A stretch of 64,000 nt of DNA from Psychrobacillus sp048572895 (lineage in GTDB: Bacteria; Bacillota; Bacilli; Bacillales_A; Planococcaceae), in assembly GCF_048572895.1 (NCBI RefSeq), contig NZ_CP183878.1, positions 744,001-808,000 on the forward strand, read 5' to 3'. The translations under genes were made by a program, and so were the position numbers. Under the pieces are notes generated by a model. The model saw only the letters and a program-made list of their open reading frames with translations. It ran no database searches and was not told the DNA's origin. This document shows positions 34,288 through 43,044 of this stretch, in pieces. Positions within the stretch are counted from its first letter, which is position 1, and every line of letters starts with the position of its first letter.

Positions 34288-34702
34288 ATGTCCAATATCT
34301 TTGTATCGTATTTAAAGTTTAACTCACCAAGATTTAATAAACAGAGTGTAATAGGAAATTAGGTGGTATGAACTGGTTAAATTGGAAGGCTCTTTACAGT
34401 GAGACGTATTATAAGCTACAACAAAAACGTTCTATTCCGGTAGGCTGGGCATTTCTAGCTGGGGCTTCGTATATATTGGGACAATTAATATTGTCATTTG
34501 TTTATACTGAATCGGGAATAAGTATATTAATCATTGTTTGTCTATCCGTTTTATCATTGTTTACTGCATTTCTTCAATTAACATTCATCGATACTTTTTT
34601 ATTCGAAAGCATATGGAAATAGTAATAGAAATGTATCCAGAGTTTGGATTACTAAAGATGGAGAGACGCGGGGAGAAAAAGAAAAAGAATAAGAAAACCT
34701 AA
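34288..34702 (+). pseudogene. Decayed duplicate of the immunity-like membrane protein
   Basis: The first 25 codons (MSNIFVSYLKFNSPRFNKQS) match the intact neighbour's start. About 300 bp are then missing, with a TAG and a frame change at the junction near 34360. The sequence resumes as GMNWLNWKALYSETYYKLQQ, matching the intact GMNWMNWKALYSGTYYKLQQ. A single-base deletion near 34575 shifts the frame again; in the shifted frame INIHRYFFIRKHME and YPEFGLLKMERR match the intact C-terminus, ending at 34702. Tandem duplication followed by decay. Confidence 0.85.
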
Positions 34703-34770
34703 TCGATTTATTTCGATTTGAAGTAAGTTAGAAGAGATCCTCAAAAGAAAAAGAGAAAGAAGGGAAAAGA

Positions 34771-35568
34771 ATGATTCCAACATTTACAGTTCAGGATATT
34801 TTTGTAATGATGCAAACGTTAAATACAAAAACATTAATAGGTTTTTCCAATCCCTTCGAACATCTAACAAAATACGAAATTGAAAAAGAATGGGAGAAAA
34901 CCTATAAAAAACTCCATAAGCTTAATCTTATTGATTTAGTAAATAAGGAAATAAAATTAGAAGAAAACTTCGGCAATGCTCTATGGATTATGTCGCGTAC
35001 TAATATGGTTGTTGAGATTATAAAAGATGGAAATCAAAAAAGTTATTTTTACTTTAGTAAAGATCATGTAGTGGAATGCAAAGAGAACGATGAAAGCGAA
35101 TATACATTATACGTGCATGGAACTCCCGATCACGTATGGAATAATGTCATTTATCCCCGAATGCTTGTGGGTGTAGAAAGTCACTCTTCCAAGGCGAGTG
35201 AAACTATTTTTGTTCCTCCTGTAGCGTATAATGAATGGGTAAAAGCTGGAACAGTGATAGATGTGCAGACCTTGGAAACCATTAATTCTAGGGGAAACTG
35301 GAAATATATTAGTAGTAAATTGGATTATGCACTAAAAAATATGATACACAATAATCGATTAATGGTATTTTTCGAAGAGGATTCCCATTGGGTTATCGAA
35401 GGTATGCATGTTTTGACATCTCCTAATAATAATTGGACATTTAAAATGATTCAGAAGGACAATAAGGAATTATTGGAAGGTAAACAAAGTACAAATTTGG
35501 ACATTGTTTCGGAGATTTTAGAGGTATTAGTAAGGGTGCAAGATAAGAAAGTAACGATGAATAAATGA
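34771..35568 (+). CDS. Unknown protein at the end of the LXG module
   Basis: 265 residues, soluble, no signal peptide and no recognised motif. It starts MIPTFTVQDIFVMMQTL and contains an N-terminal helical half and a C-terminal alpha/beta half. Size and place raise the possibility of a type VII-associated chaperone of the EspG or DUF5081 kind, but I see no diagnostic residue. ATG follows AAGAAGGGAAA. It is the last gene before a strong terminator, 68 bp after the immunity pseudogene. Confidence 0.5.
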   Translation: MIPTFTVQDIFVMMQTLNTKTLIGFSNPFEHLTKYEIEKEWEKTYKKLHKLNLIDLVNKEIKLEENFGNALWIMSRTNMVVEIIKDGNQKSYFYFSKDHVVECKENDESEYTLYVHGTPDHVWNNVIYPRMLVGVESHSSKASETIFVPPVAYNEWVKAGTVIDVQTLETINSRGNWKYISSKLDYALKNMIHNNRLMVFFEEDSHWVIEGMHVLTSPNNNWTFKMIQKDNKELLEGKQSTNLDIVSEILEVLVRVQDKKVTMNK

Positions 35569-35576
35569 AAGTAGAG

Positions 35577-35624
35577 ACATCAAGCACTTTTTCGTATAGT
35601 CGAATATAGTGCTTGATGTATGTT
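35577..35624 (+). terminator. Terminator closing the type VII/LXG region
   Basis: ACATCAAGCACT (35577-35588) and AGTGCTTGATGT (35608-35619), 12-bp perfect stem. Confidence 0.75.
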
Positions 35625-35646
35625 AGATTGGATTTCTTATGTATTT

Positions 35647-35847
35647 TCAATGATGTATTTTGACATTTAAACTTTCTAATTGCGCTAGGTTAATCGTATA
35701 ATTGTTTTCGGTATCTACAAATAGACCACCATTCACTTTATTCCTTTCAGCTGTACGGATATCTGTATTCGTTTCGAATATCAGATTATGACCACCTTTA
35801 AACTTCAGGTAAAATTTATACTTTTTCAATTGACCAGTATTACGCAA
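35647..35847 (-). CDS. Small hypothetical protein (66 aa)
   Basis: TTG 35847 is preceded by AAAGGAGGGAG at ideal spacing; the frame runs up to 35877 but that start lies over the ribosome binding site. The protein is basic, with YKFYLKFKGGHNLIFETNTD then GGLFVDTENNYTINLAQLESL, which suggests a small beta-sheet fold. No family is recognised. It stands alone, convergent with the LXG region. Confidence 0.6.
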   Translation of the reverse strand: MRNTGQLKKYKFYLKFKGGHNLIFETNTDIRTAERNKVNGGLFVDTENNYTINLAQLESLNVKIHH

Positions 35848-36049
35848 TTTTCTCCCTCCTTTCATGAAGTATATCATTCGTCTCTATAAAGGTTAATAGA
35901 TAGAAAATAGTTTTATTGGGTATATAGTTTATGAGACTTAATATGGATGCCCTTCTTATAGAAATAAATTAGGCGATACGACTTAAGTAGTATATAATGA
36001 AGGGATGCTGAAAATACTGAATTAGAGAATATAAAGGAGTTTGAATTAT

Positions 36050-36487
36050 ATGGGAAACAAAACTATAAAAAATGAATTACCAGAGAACTACGAAGAACTA
36101 AAGAAAGCAGCCAATCGTACTGCAAGCTGGAAGGCACGTTATGATGCAGTAGTTGAGTTAGGTAAGTACAACCATAATCAAGTGAAAGACATTTTAAGAA
36201 CTCGCCTTGCAAATGATCCTGTTTACAAAGTACAAGAGGCGGCTTTCCAAAGTTTATTAGATTTTGGCGAAGAAGCACAATTACCAAAGCGTAAAAAGTT
36301 TGAGTTAGTAAAAGGAGCAAACAAAGTGTTTGTTCGCGTTAAGAAGAGTTTACCTAAAGATCATACTTTCGAAGAATATTTAACAAAATTAAAAAGAATG
36401 CGTATCGATGTATATGATACGTACGAAGGTGACAAAGGCGAAGAATTCAAAACTTGGTTAGAAAAAGAATGGTCTAACTTAAAATAA
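36050..36487 (+). CDS. HEAT-repeat protein
   Basis: A 145-residue cytoplasmic protein. Two HEAT-like helical pairs are visible: TASWKARYDAVVELGKYNHNQVKDILRTRL and DPVYKVQEAAFQSLLDFG (split here from a longer repeat). The C-terminal half is basic and of other origin (FELVKGANKVFVRVKKSLP, then EEYLTKLKRMRIDVYDTYEG). HEAT proteins act as binding scaffolds; no partner is evident. ATG 36050 has AAAGGAG upstream. Confidence 0.75.
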   Translation: MGNKTIKNELPENYEELKKAANRTASWKARYDAVVELGKYNHNQVKDILRTRLANDPVYKVQEAAFQSLLDFGEEAQLPKRKKFELVKGANKVFVRVKKSLPKDHTFEEYLTKLKRMRIDVYDTYEGDKGEEFKTWLEKEWSNLK

Positions 36488-36511
36488 TTCATATGTTAAA
36501 TACTAAAAGAG

Positions 36512-36541
36512 AGCAATTGCCGTCCTGGCAATTGCTTTTTT
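36512..36541 (+). terminator. Rho-independent terminator
   Basis: AGCAATTGCC (36512-36521) with GGCAATTGCT (36527-36536) and TTTTTT. Confidence 0.92.
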
Positions 36542-36802
36542 GTATATGAAGGAAATTATATGACATTTGGAGCAGGAAGGGACTTTTAAGTGTTGGTTAA
36601 GGAGATTTATGTGGTACCGACATTTTCGATGCTTTAATTTTCCGTTTTCTAGATTAAATTATAAGCAAGTTAGTTTAGAAATAAATATCACAAATTTATC
36701 AGCCAGACTTCTATAATGATCAACACACATAGATAGAATCAAGAATTAATTAATTTAAAGTTTTATAATTAATAAGTAATATTAATAAAAAGTCGAAATA
36801 GA

Positions 36803-36831
36803 TTGACAGTTTTTGGTGGACCACCTATATT
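36803..36831 (+). promoter_or_regulatory. rocB promoter with palindromic operator in the spacer
   Basis: TTGACA at 36803-36808 and TATATT at 36826-36831 have the ideal 17-bp spacing. GGTGGACCACC (36815-36825), an 11-bp palindrome, fills the end of the spacer. The inner TGGTGGACCA fits the TNGTNNACNA pattern of FadR-type GntR repressors. The rest of the gap, 36542-36802, is AT-rich without a gene. Confidence 0.6.
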
Positions 36832-36869
36832 TTAAATAGATAGTTAATATTGATTGGAGTGAAATTATC

Positions 36870-38465
36870 ATGGGTAAGTTATGGGATACACCTGAAAAGC
36901 TTCGTACTTTACTATGTGAACTGGTTAGCTGGGATAGTATTACGTTAACAGAGGGAGAGCGAGCATTTGCCCCTAAATTAGTAGAGAAGTTTAGAGAATT
37001 ACACTATTTTCAAGATCATCCGAGTCTATTACAAATGCATGATGCAGGACTTGGTAGACAAGTAGTAACTGCTTTATATAAACACGAGGAAGCGACAGAG
37101 ACGATTGTGCTCATCAGTCATTTTGATACGGTTCAGACAGAGGAATACGGTGTTTTGGAGCCGCTTGCTTATTTTCCAGAGGAGTTAACAAAAAAGTTAA
37201 TGGAGAATCCAGAAGAATTGCCTGAAGTTGCTCGTACTGATTTGGAGACTGGTAAGTATTTGTTTGGACGAGGCACAATGGATATGAAGATGGGGCTTGC
37301 ATTGCATATGCAGTTGATCGAAAAAGCGAGTGTCGAGCAGTGGCCAATCAATCTTATTTTGACAACAGTTCCAGATGAAGAGGTAAATTCAGCTGGTATG
37401 CGTGCTGCGGTAACTCATTTGGTACGTATACGTGAAGAGTTTGGTTTAACGTACAAGCTATTTTTAAATAGTGAGCCTTCTTTTTCTCAAAATCCTACTG
37501 ATATTGCCGAGTATATTTATACAGGCACAATAGGTAAAATCATGCCAGCAGCTTTGTTTTACGGGAAAGAAACGCATGTGGGAGAACCGATGAAAGGTAT
37601 GACTGCCAATTATATTGCATCCTTCTTGACGCAGCGAATGGAGTGGAATGACTCATTCCGCGAGACGGACCTTGGAGAGAGCACGCCTCTACCTGTTTCA
37701 TTGCAGCAAAAAGATTTGAAACTTTCTTATTCTACGCAAACACCGTATCGTGCAGTTGCCTTATATAATGTTTTTTTACTAAAACGAACTGCTGCGGAGG
37801 TAATGGATTTATTCGAGCAAGTAGCAGAAGAGGCAATGCATGCATTGAACGAGAATTATTCCATAATTTGTGAGCGTGAGCAGGTAACGGGAGTAGGGGA
37901 AGTAAAAGTTATACGCTATGAAGAATTACTAGCATATGCCAACAAAAAGTTAGGATTAGAACAAGTGGAGTTGCTTAAAGAACAAAAGCTGGCAAATGAA
38001 GAATGGGATGACCGAGAAAAATCACTTCGTATAGTAGATGACTTGATGATTCAATGTCAGGAGTTAGCACCAGCAACAGTTATCTTATTCGCTCCACCTT
38101 ATTACCCAGCCGTTAACACTTCTAATGATCCACTGATTAGAGATGCGGTGGAATTGATGAAGCAATCAGGCTTATCATTTAATAATAAAATTGATCAAAT
38201 CCATTATTTTAATGGAATTTGCGATTTAAGCTACGTGAACTATGAGGATGAAGGTAAGGGCTGGACTGCTTTTGAAAATAATACACCAGTATGGGGAGAC
38301 ACCTACAATATTCCATTTGACGACATGGCGAAGTTAAAAGGACCAGTCCTGAATGTTGGTCCATTCGGTAAGGATGCTCACCAAAAAACGGAGAGACTTC
38401 ATGTAGACAGTGCATTTGTGGAAATGCCAATAATGTTAGAAACATTGATAAAGAGTTTATATTAA
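36870..38465 (+). CDS. rocB: RocB-like M20 peptidase-family protein
   Basis: A 531-residue M20-family protein of the RocB type, linked to arginine/ornithine use in B. subtilis, where its exact reaction is undefined. Metal-site motifs are seen in ISHFDTVQ (His, Asp), FGRGTMDMKMG (bridging Asp) and PDEEVNSAG (catalytic and metal Glu). ATG follows GGAGTG. It has its own promoter and is followed by gdhA 324 bp downstream, so both serve amino-acid catabolism. Confidence 0.88.
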   Translation: MGKLWDTPEKLRTLLCELVSWDSITLTEGERAFAPKLVEKFRELHYFQDHPSLLQMHDAGLGRQVVTALYKHEEATETIVLISHFDTVQTEEYGVLEPLAYFPEELTKKLMENPEELPEVARTDLETGKYLFGRGTMDMKMGLALHMQLIEKASVEQWPINLILTTVPDEEVNSAGMRAAVTHLVRIREEFGLTYKLFLNSEPSFSQNPTDIAEYIYTGTIGKIMPAALFYGKETHVGEPMKGMTANYIASFLTQRMEWNDSFRETDLGESTPLPVSLQQKDLKLSYSTQTPYRAVALYNVFLLKRTAAEVMDLFEQVAEEAMHALNENYSIICEREQVTGVGEVKVIRYEELLAYANKKLGLEQVELLKEQKLANEEWDDREKSLRIVDDLMIQCQELAPATVILFAPPYYPAVNTSNDPLIRDAVELMKQSGLSFNNKIDQIHYFNGICDLSYVNYEDEGKGWTAFENNTPVWGDTYNIPFDDMAKLKGPVLNVGPFGKDAHQKTERLHVDSAFVEMPIMLETLIKSLY

Positions 38466-38477
38466 ATAGATGAATCC

Positions 38478-38510
38478 AGGCTTCCTTAAAATGGGAAGTC
38501 TTTCTTTATT
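38478..38510 (+). terminator. Probable terminator after rocB
   Basis: AGGCTTCC pairs with GGAAGTCT (one G-T), followed by TTCTTTATTT. From 38511 to 38789 I see no gene and no clear regulatory element. Confidence 0.6.
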
Positions 38511-38789
38511 TGCTTGGACATGTAGGTTACTTACTTTCAAGAGGAACATACCTGCTTTCACTGTCAGTTTACTTGCTCGGAATAATGAATTACTTGCGGA
38601 ACGGAAAGGTTATCCATTTGTACATTCGATAGTATACTAGATAAAAATGTATATACTCTCAGTCTGCACAAATATGAAATTTTTAAGACTATTTCGCATA
38701 TTTATAATTTTTGGTTTATGAATATGTTGAATAGTTGGCGTTTATTAGAGATAATGATACTAATAATTTTTTACGATAGGAGTAATTGA

Positions 38790-40172
38790 ATGGAAATAAC
38801 AACAAGAAATAATACGGAACATAAAAACAGAGCGAATGACTATGTGCATGAAGTTTTCGAGTTAGTAAAAAACAGAAATCAAGGGGAAAAAGAATTTTTA
38901 CAGGCAGCACGTGAAATCTTTGATTCACTCCGTCCTGTATTTCTAAAGCACCCTGAATATATACATAATGGAATATTAGAACGTATAACAGAACCTGATC
39001 GAGTTATTACGTTTCGAGTTGCATGGGAAGATGACACTGGCAAGGTTCAGGTCAACCGTGGTTTCCGAGTTCAGTTTAATAATAGCTTAGGACCTTATAA
39101 GGGCGGAATCCGTTTTCATCCAACAGTAAATAGTAGTATTATGAAATTTTTGGCCTTCGAGCAGACATTTAAAAATGCATTGACCGGACAACCGATTGGC
39201 GCAGGCAAAGGTGGATCTGATTTTAATCCAAAAGGAAAGTCAGAACGTGAAATAATGCGATTTACACAAAGCTTTATCACCGAGTTAAGCAAATATATTG
39301 GGCCTGATATGGATGTACCTGCCGGAGATATTGGCGTTGGAAAGAGAGAAATTGGTTATATGTTCGGGCAGTATAATCGTCTAAGAGGTGGTTATGAGGC
39401 CGGTGTGTTCACCGGAAAAGACCCAAATCATGGAGGAAGCCTTGGTCGTAAAGAGGCTACAGGTTACGGTACAGTATATTTTGTGGAAGAAATGTTGAAA
39501 ACAGTAAATGATAGCTTTGAAGGGAAAAAAGTAGTGGTCTCTGGATCTGGCAACGTTGCAATATACGCTATGGAGAAAGCAATAGAGCTTGGCGCAGTGG
39601 TGCTTGCGTGTAGTGACTCTTCCGGATATATTTATGATCCTAAGGGTATTGACGTAGAAACCATTAAACAGTTAAAAGAATTTGATAGTAAACGAATAAA
39701 AGAATATACAAAGACTCATCCAAATGCTGTCTATCATGATGGCTGCAGGGACATTTGGTCGGTAGCCTGTGATATTGCTTTACCATGCGCCACGCAAAAT
39801 GAAATGGAAAAAGATGATGCCATTATGTTAATACAAAATGGAGTGCGGGCAATAGGGGAAGGCGCTAACATGCCTTGCACAGAGGATGCAATTCTTGCCT
39901 TCCAAGCAAGCGGTGTATTATTTGGTCCAGCTAAAGCAGCAAATGCAGGCGGAGTAGCTGTTTCAGCAATGGAGATGTCGCAAAATAGTATGCGTTTAAC
40001 GTGGACGGTTGAAGAAGTAGATGAAAAGCTAAAGCAGGTAATGAAGAACATATATAATAGCTGCTATAATGCCGCTGAAGATTACGGGCATCCAGGTAAT
40101 TTAGTAATAGGAGCAAATATAGCAGGATTCCTTAAAGTAGCGGACGCAATGGTAGCACATGGAATTCATTAA
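38790..40172 (+). CDS. gdhA: NADP-specific glutamate dehydrogenase
   Basis: A 460-residue hexameric GDH of the GdhA type, catalysing 2-oxoglutarate + NH4 + NADPH to glutamate. The family blocks are complete: GPYKGGIRFHPTVN, AGKGGSDFNPKGKS (catalytic lysine), DMDVPAGDIGVG, and the Rossmann motif VVSGSGNVAIYA. The length and these blocks fit GdhA rather than the shorter RocG/GudB group. ATG follows ATAGGAG. Confidence 0.95.
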   Translation: MEITTRNNTEHKNRANDYVHEVFELVKNRNQGEKEFLQAAREIFDSLRPVFLKHPEYIHNGILERITEPDRVITFRVAWEDDTGKVQVNRGFRVQFNNSLGPYKGGIRFHPTVNSSIMKFLAFEQTFKNALTGQPIGAGKGGSDFNPKGKSEREIMRFTQSFITELSKYIGPDMDVPAGDIGVGKREIGYMFGQYNRLRGGYEAGVFTGKDPNHGGSLGRKEATGYGTVYFVEEMLKTVNDSFEGKKVVVSGSGNVAIYAMEKAIELGAVVLACSDSSGYIYDPKGIDVETIKQLKEFDSKRIKEYTKTHPNAVYHDGCRDIWSVACDIALPCATQNEMEKDDAIMLIQNGVRAIGEGANMPCTEDAILAFQASGVLFGPAKAANAGGVAVSAMEMSQNSMRLTWTVEEVDEKLKQVMKNIYNSCYNAAEDYGHPGNLVIGANIAGFLKVADAMVAHGIH

Positions 40173-40180
40173 AACGAATA

Positions 40181-40219
40181 GGAGCAGCTCTTGGTAGTTA
40201 GAGAGTTGCTCCTTTTTCG
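40181..40219 (+). terminator. gdhA terminator
   Basis: GGAGCAGCTC (40181-40190) with GAGAGTTGCTCC (40201-40212) and TTTTT, immediately before repeat copy 2. Confidence 0.8.
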
Positions 40220-40223
40220 AAAA

Positions 40224-40928
40224 AGAAAGTATAAAAAAGTGTCTCGTGAATACTGAGTTCATGGGACTTGAGAGAATGAATAATACTACTGATTTCCGTT
40301 TCGAGTGGTCGCTTTCCGCGGGTGAGCGATGAGCCATCACCGTCGCTAACGCGTCGATGTGATGTCTCGTCTGTCTCACTCATTCCGCCGGAGGCCACCC
40401 TACACTACAATCAATTAAACGGGTAGTACCCAACAAGAAGATTTAGCATAGCTTACCGCTTAGATGATAAGATTGTTCAAATTTAGAAAGTGATAAAATT
40501 ATTTTTGATCACTTCTGAATTAGAGATGCTATTAGTTAGTGATAAATATAGAATGTAGATTTACTATTTTTCTAGTGGAAATAAAGAGAAGTAGTAATTA
40601 TTTGCCCCATAAAGAAGTGAAATCGCGAACGAAATTGCATCTTCGAGAGCTTACTCTATGAATAGGAAGGTGTCTTTTCACTAGATATCCAAAAATGCAG
40701 CATTTACCTGTTTCAAAGTATTGTAGAAGGGCGATGGACAGGCAAACGCCATAAGATTACCGAAAAAAAAGGGATGCTGGTTAGTTGTGACGTCTGTCAC
40801 AACCAACTAGCATCCCTAAAAATTTACTCGGTAATCATATAGCAAAACGTCTGTTCAAAACCCTTCGAAAACGATAGAAACAGGTTTTGACCTTAAAGGA
40901 CCGGACATCTTTTTGCTCCTTTTTCATA
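40224..40928 (+). repeat. Dispersed palindromic repeat, copy 2
   Basis: Non-coding, between convergent gdhA and chemoreceptor genes. It begins AAAGTATAAAAAAG and keeps GAATGAATAATACTACTGATTTCCG. Module A (about 40297-40403) has the type II core (GATGAGCCATCAC...GTGATGTCTCGTC) within conserved GCTTTCCGCGGG and GGCCACC ends. The GCTTACCGCTTAGATGATAAG motif follows. Module B is 40706-40885, with its inner arm pair at 40771-40791 and 40796-40816. Confidence 0.85.
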
Positions 40929-40933
40929 TTTGA

Positions 40934-42634
40934 CTAAAGCTTAAATTTACCTACGATCTGATTTAATTGGTGTGCAATCTCATTTGTCTCATTAGAACGG
41001 TTTGCAATTTCATCAATCGAAGCTGTTGTTTCTTCAGTTGCTGCTGAAATAGTTGTAGTAACCTGTTCAATCTCTCGTATCGACTCGGTAAGCTGATTGA
41101 TCAATTCTACGACCTGTTTCGAATTATCTGCTTCTATAGTTGTCATATCTGAAATCATGGAAATTTCTTCGACGGTTTTTGCAACCGCAGTAGAAATATC
41201 ACTTAATGATTGGGATGTTTGATGAACAGTCGAAGAGCCAGCTTCGATTAACTTCGTACTTTCTACTGTAGAATCTACTACTTGCTTAATGCTTTCAGTA
41301 ATGTCTTTTATAATTGTTTCTACTTGTCCCACTTCAGTATTCGATTGTTCAGCTAGTTTTCTAACTTCCTCTGCGACTACTGCAAATCCTTTTCCATGCT
41401 CACCTGCGCGAGCAGCCTCAATGGAAGCGTTAAGTGCAAGTAAATTAGTTTGAGCGGCAATTGCCGAAATAGAGCCAGTAATTTGTTGAATCTGTGTTGT
41501 TGCCTCATTTAGTCGTCCTATTGTTTCACTAGTTTCAATAGCAGCAGATCTGATTTTATCCATGTCACTACTAATCTCACTTGCACGAGTCAACCCTTCT
41601 TCGGCAGTGTGCATTGTTGTTTTGGAATTTACCACAGTTGTATCTGCACGTTCCTTTGAATTTTGTAAACCTTGTGCTAGACTTTGCAAAATATTGGAGG
41701 AACGTTCTGCTGTAATTGTTCCGTCAGATACTGATGCAACAGTTTCACTCATATTAGTTGATACTTGGTGCACTGCATCTTTCATTTCGTTTAGTGAAAT
41801 AGAGTTGTTCTCGACATTATTAGTTAATTGAACAGAAGTTGTTTGAATCGTTCCTATAATTTCTCGTAGGTTCGACGCTAATGTATTTAAAGTTCTACTT
41901 AAATCTCCAACCTCATCTTTACTTGTGAAATGCGTGTCATTGACTGTTAAATTACCTTTTGCAATTTCACCCGCATGTGCAATAAGTGCTGAAAGCGGTT
42001 TTGTTTTTCTTCTTATTAAAAATAATGTAACTAATGATGCCAAAATCAATGGAATCAAGCTAATAAGTATTCCTCCACTAACAACATCCCAAGTACGATC
42101 TGTAACAATAGAAGCATCAAAATCAATGACGCTAATAGCTATAATATTTTTTGAAGGATCATGATCTTCAAAAATAGGGGCATAGCCAGAAAGTCTTTTT
42201 AAGCCAGCAAACTCATAAGCATCGGAATAAGTAGAATGTTGCATTTCTACTAACATTGCAATAGCTTCCTTGTCTATATGAAACTGATCTCCAGCTTTAA
42301 AGCCATCTTCCTTTAAATTGTCATCCAGAGCGAGTAATTTACCATCTAAATCTATAATATACTGTGTTTCAAATATATCTTTGTGTGCAGTAGTCCAATT
42401 TAGTTGCTCACTAACCTTACCAATGGCTGACGCATCTCCTGCAATGATTTTCTTAACATCATCAGGTTGTATCAATCCAGTAGTAATATTTGCGCACCCA
42501 TAAGCTTCAATACCAGCTGCCTTATAAAGTTCGTCATACGCAGTATTATATGTAGCAACCGAAGTGATTAACAGCATAGAAGCAATGATACCGACAATAA
42601 TCATCCCTAAATGCACTGTTAAGCTATTTTTCAT
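40934..42634 (-). CDS. Methyl-accepting chemotaxis protein
   Basis: A 566-residue transducer. One N-terminal membrane helix (LGMIIVGIIASMLLITSVA), an extracellular Cache-like sensor (about 35-200), a second helix (GGILISLIPLILASLVTLFLI), a HAMP domain and the signalling domain with hairpin tip AAQTNLLALNASIEAARAGE. ATG 42634 is chosen because AGGGGAGA is upstream; the frame continues to 42733 without a start signal. It signals to CheA/CheW, which are elsewhere. The ligand is unknown. Confidence 0.92.
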   Translation of the reverse strand: MKNSLTVHLGMIIVGIIASMLLITSVATYNTAYDELYKAAGIEAYGCANITTGLIQPDDVKKIIAGDASAIGKVSEQLNWTTAHKDIFETQYIIDLDGKLLALDDNLKEDGFKAGDQFHIDKEAIAMLVEMQHSTYSDAYEFAGLKRLSGYAPIFEDHDPSKNIIAISVIDFDASIVTDRTWDVVSGGILISLIPLILASLVTLFLIRRKTKPLSALIAHAGEIAKGNLTVNDTHFTSKDEVGDLSRTLNTLASNLREIIGTIQTTSVQLTNNVENNSISLNEMKDAVHQVSTNMSETVASVSDGTITAERSSNILQSLAQGLQNSKERADTTVVNSKTTMHTAEEGLTRASEISSDMDKIRSAAIETSETIGRLNEATTQIQQITGSISAIAAQTNLLALNASIEAARAGEHGKGFAVVAEEVRKLAEQSNTEVGQVETIIKDITESIKQVVDSTVESTKLIEAGSSTVHQTSQSLSDISTAVAKTVEEISMISDMTTIEADNSKQVVELINQLTESIREIEQVTTTISAATEETTASIDEIANRSNETNEIAHQLNQIVGKFKL

Positions 42635-42822
42635 TTTAAATTCTCCCCTGTCTAACTTTGCATAAAACCTATATACACATTTATACCATAAAAAGAGGTA
42701 TAAAAGATACAGTTTTATAAATAGGAATAACACGAATATGTGACTAATTAACTTCCAAGTTATATCCTTTAGACTTAGTTTTTATTTATTTGGTTATCGA
42801 AATATTGTAGAAAACAATATGT

Positions 42823-42936
42823 TGTAAACATTTTGTAACAATAATTAGGTCTTTAAGATATCAAATTTATTGGTATTAATGAGTTTATCAAGAAAGTTTA
42901 TGTAATATTATTGTTACACAACTGTAAAGTTATATT
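42823..42936 (+). promoter_or_regulatory. WalR-type boxes upstream of the NlpC/P60 gene
   Basis: The WalR (YycF) consensus is TGTWAH-N5-TGTWAH. A full match, TGTAAA-CATTT-TGTAAC, is at 42823-42839. At 42901-42928 three half-sites stand in row at 11-bp steps: TGTAAT-ATTAT-TGTTAC-ACAAC-TGTAAA. A TATATT -10-like box follows at 42931-42936. WalRK controls cell-wall hydrolase genes in Firmicutes, and the next gene is such a hydrolase. No gene is seen in 42635-42954. Confidence 0.75.
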
Positions 42937-42954
42937 TGTTTAAAAGGTGATAGT

Positions 42955-43044
42955 ATGGGTATAGAGAAATTTTCAGAAAACATATTAAATCAAATTTTTC
43001 AATACACATCTTGGAGGAACATAAATTTTGACTTCATTGTTTAA
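42955..43044 (+). CDS. Possible 29-codon leader peptide overlapping the NlpC/P60 start
   Basis: ATG 42955 has AAAGGTGA 5 nt upstream; the frame runs 29 codons (MGIEKFSENILNQIFQYTSW...) and stops at 43042-43044, 17 nt into the hydrolase gene in another frame. It could couple or damp translation of the downstream gene. It may also be chance. Confidence 0.35.
   Translation: MGIEKFSENILNQIFQYTSWRNINFDFIV

Noticed and set aside
36815..36825. T-box-like GGTGGACC
   Set aside because: It lies between -35 and -10 boxes, not in a leader, and no stem I or antiterminator is present.
40101..40398. Minus-strand frames within repeat copy 2 and similar ones in copies 4 and 5
   Set aside because: Not conserved between repeat copies and disrupted by indels; the repeat is non-coding.
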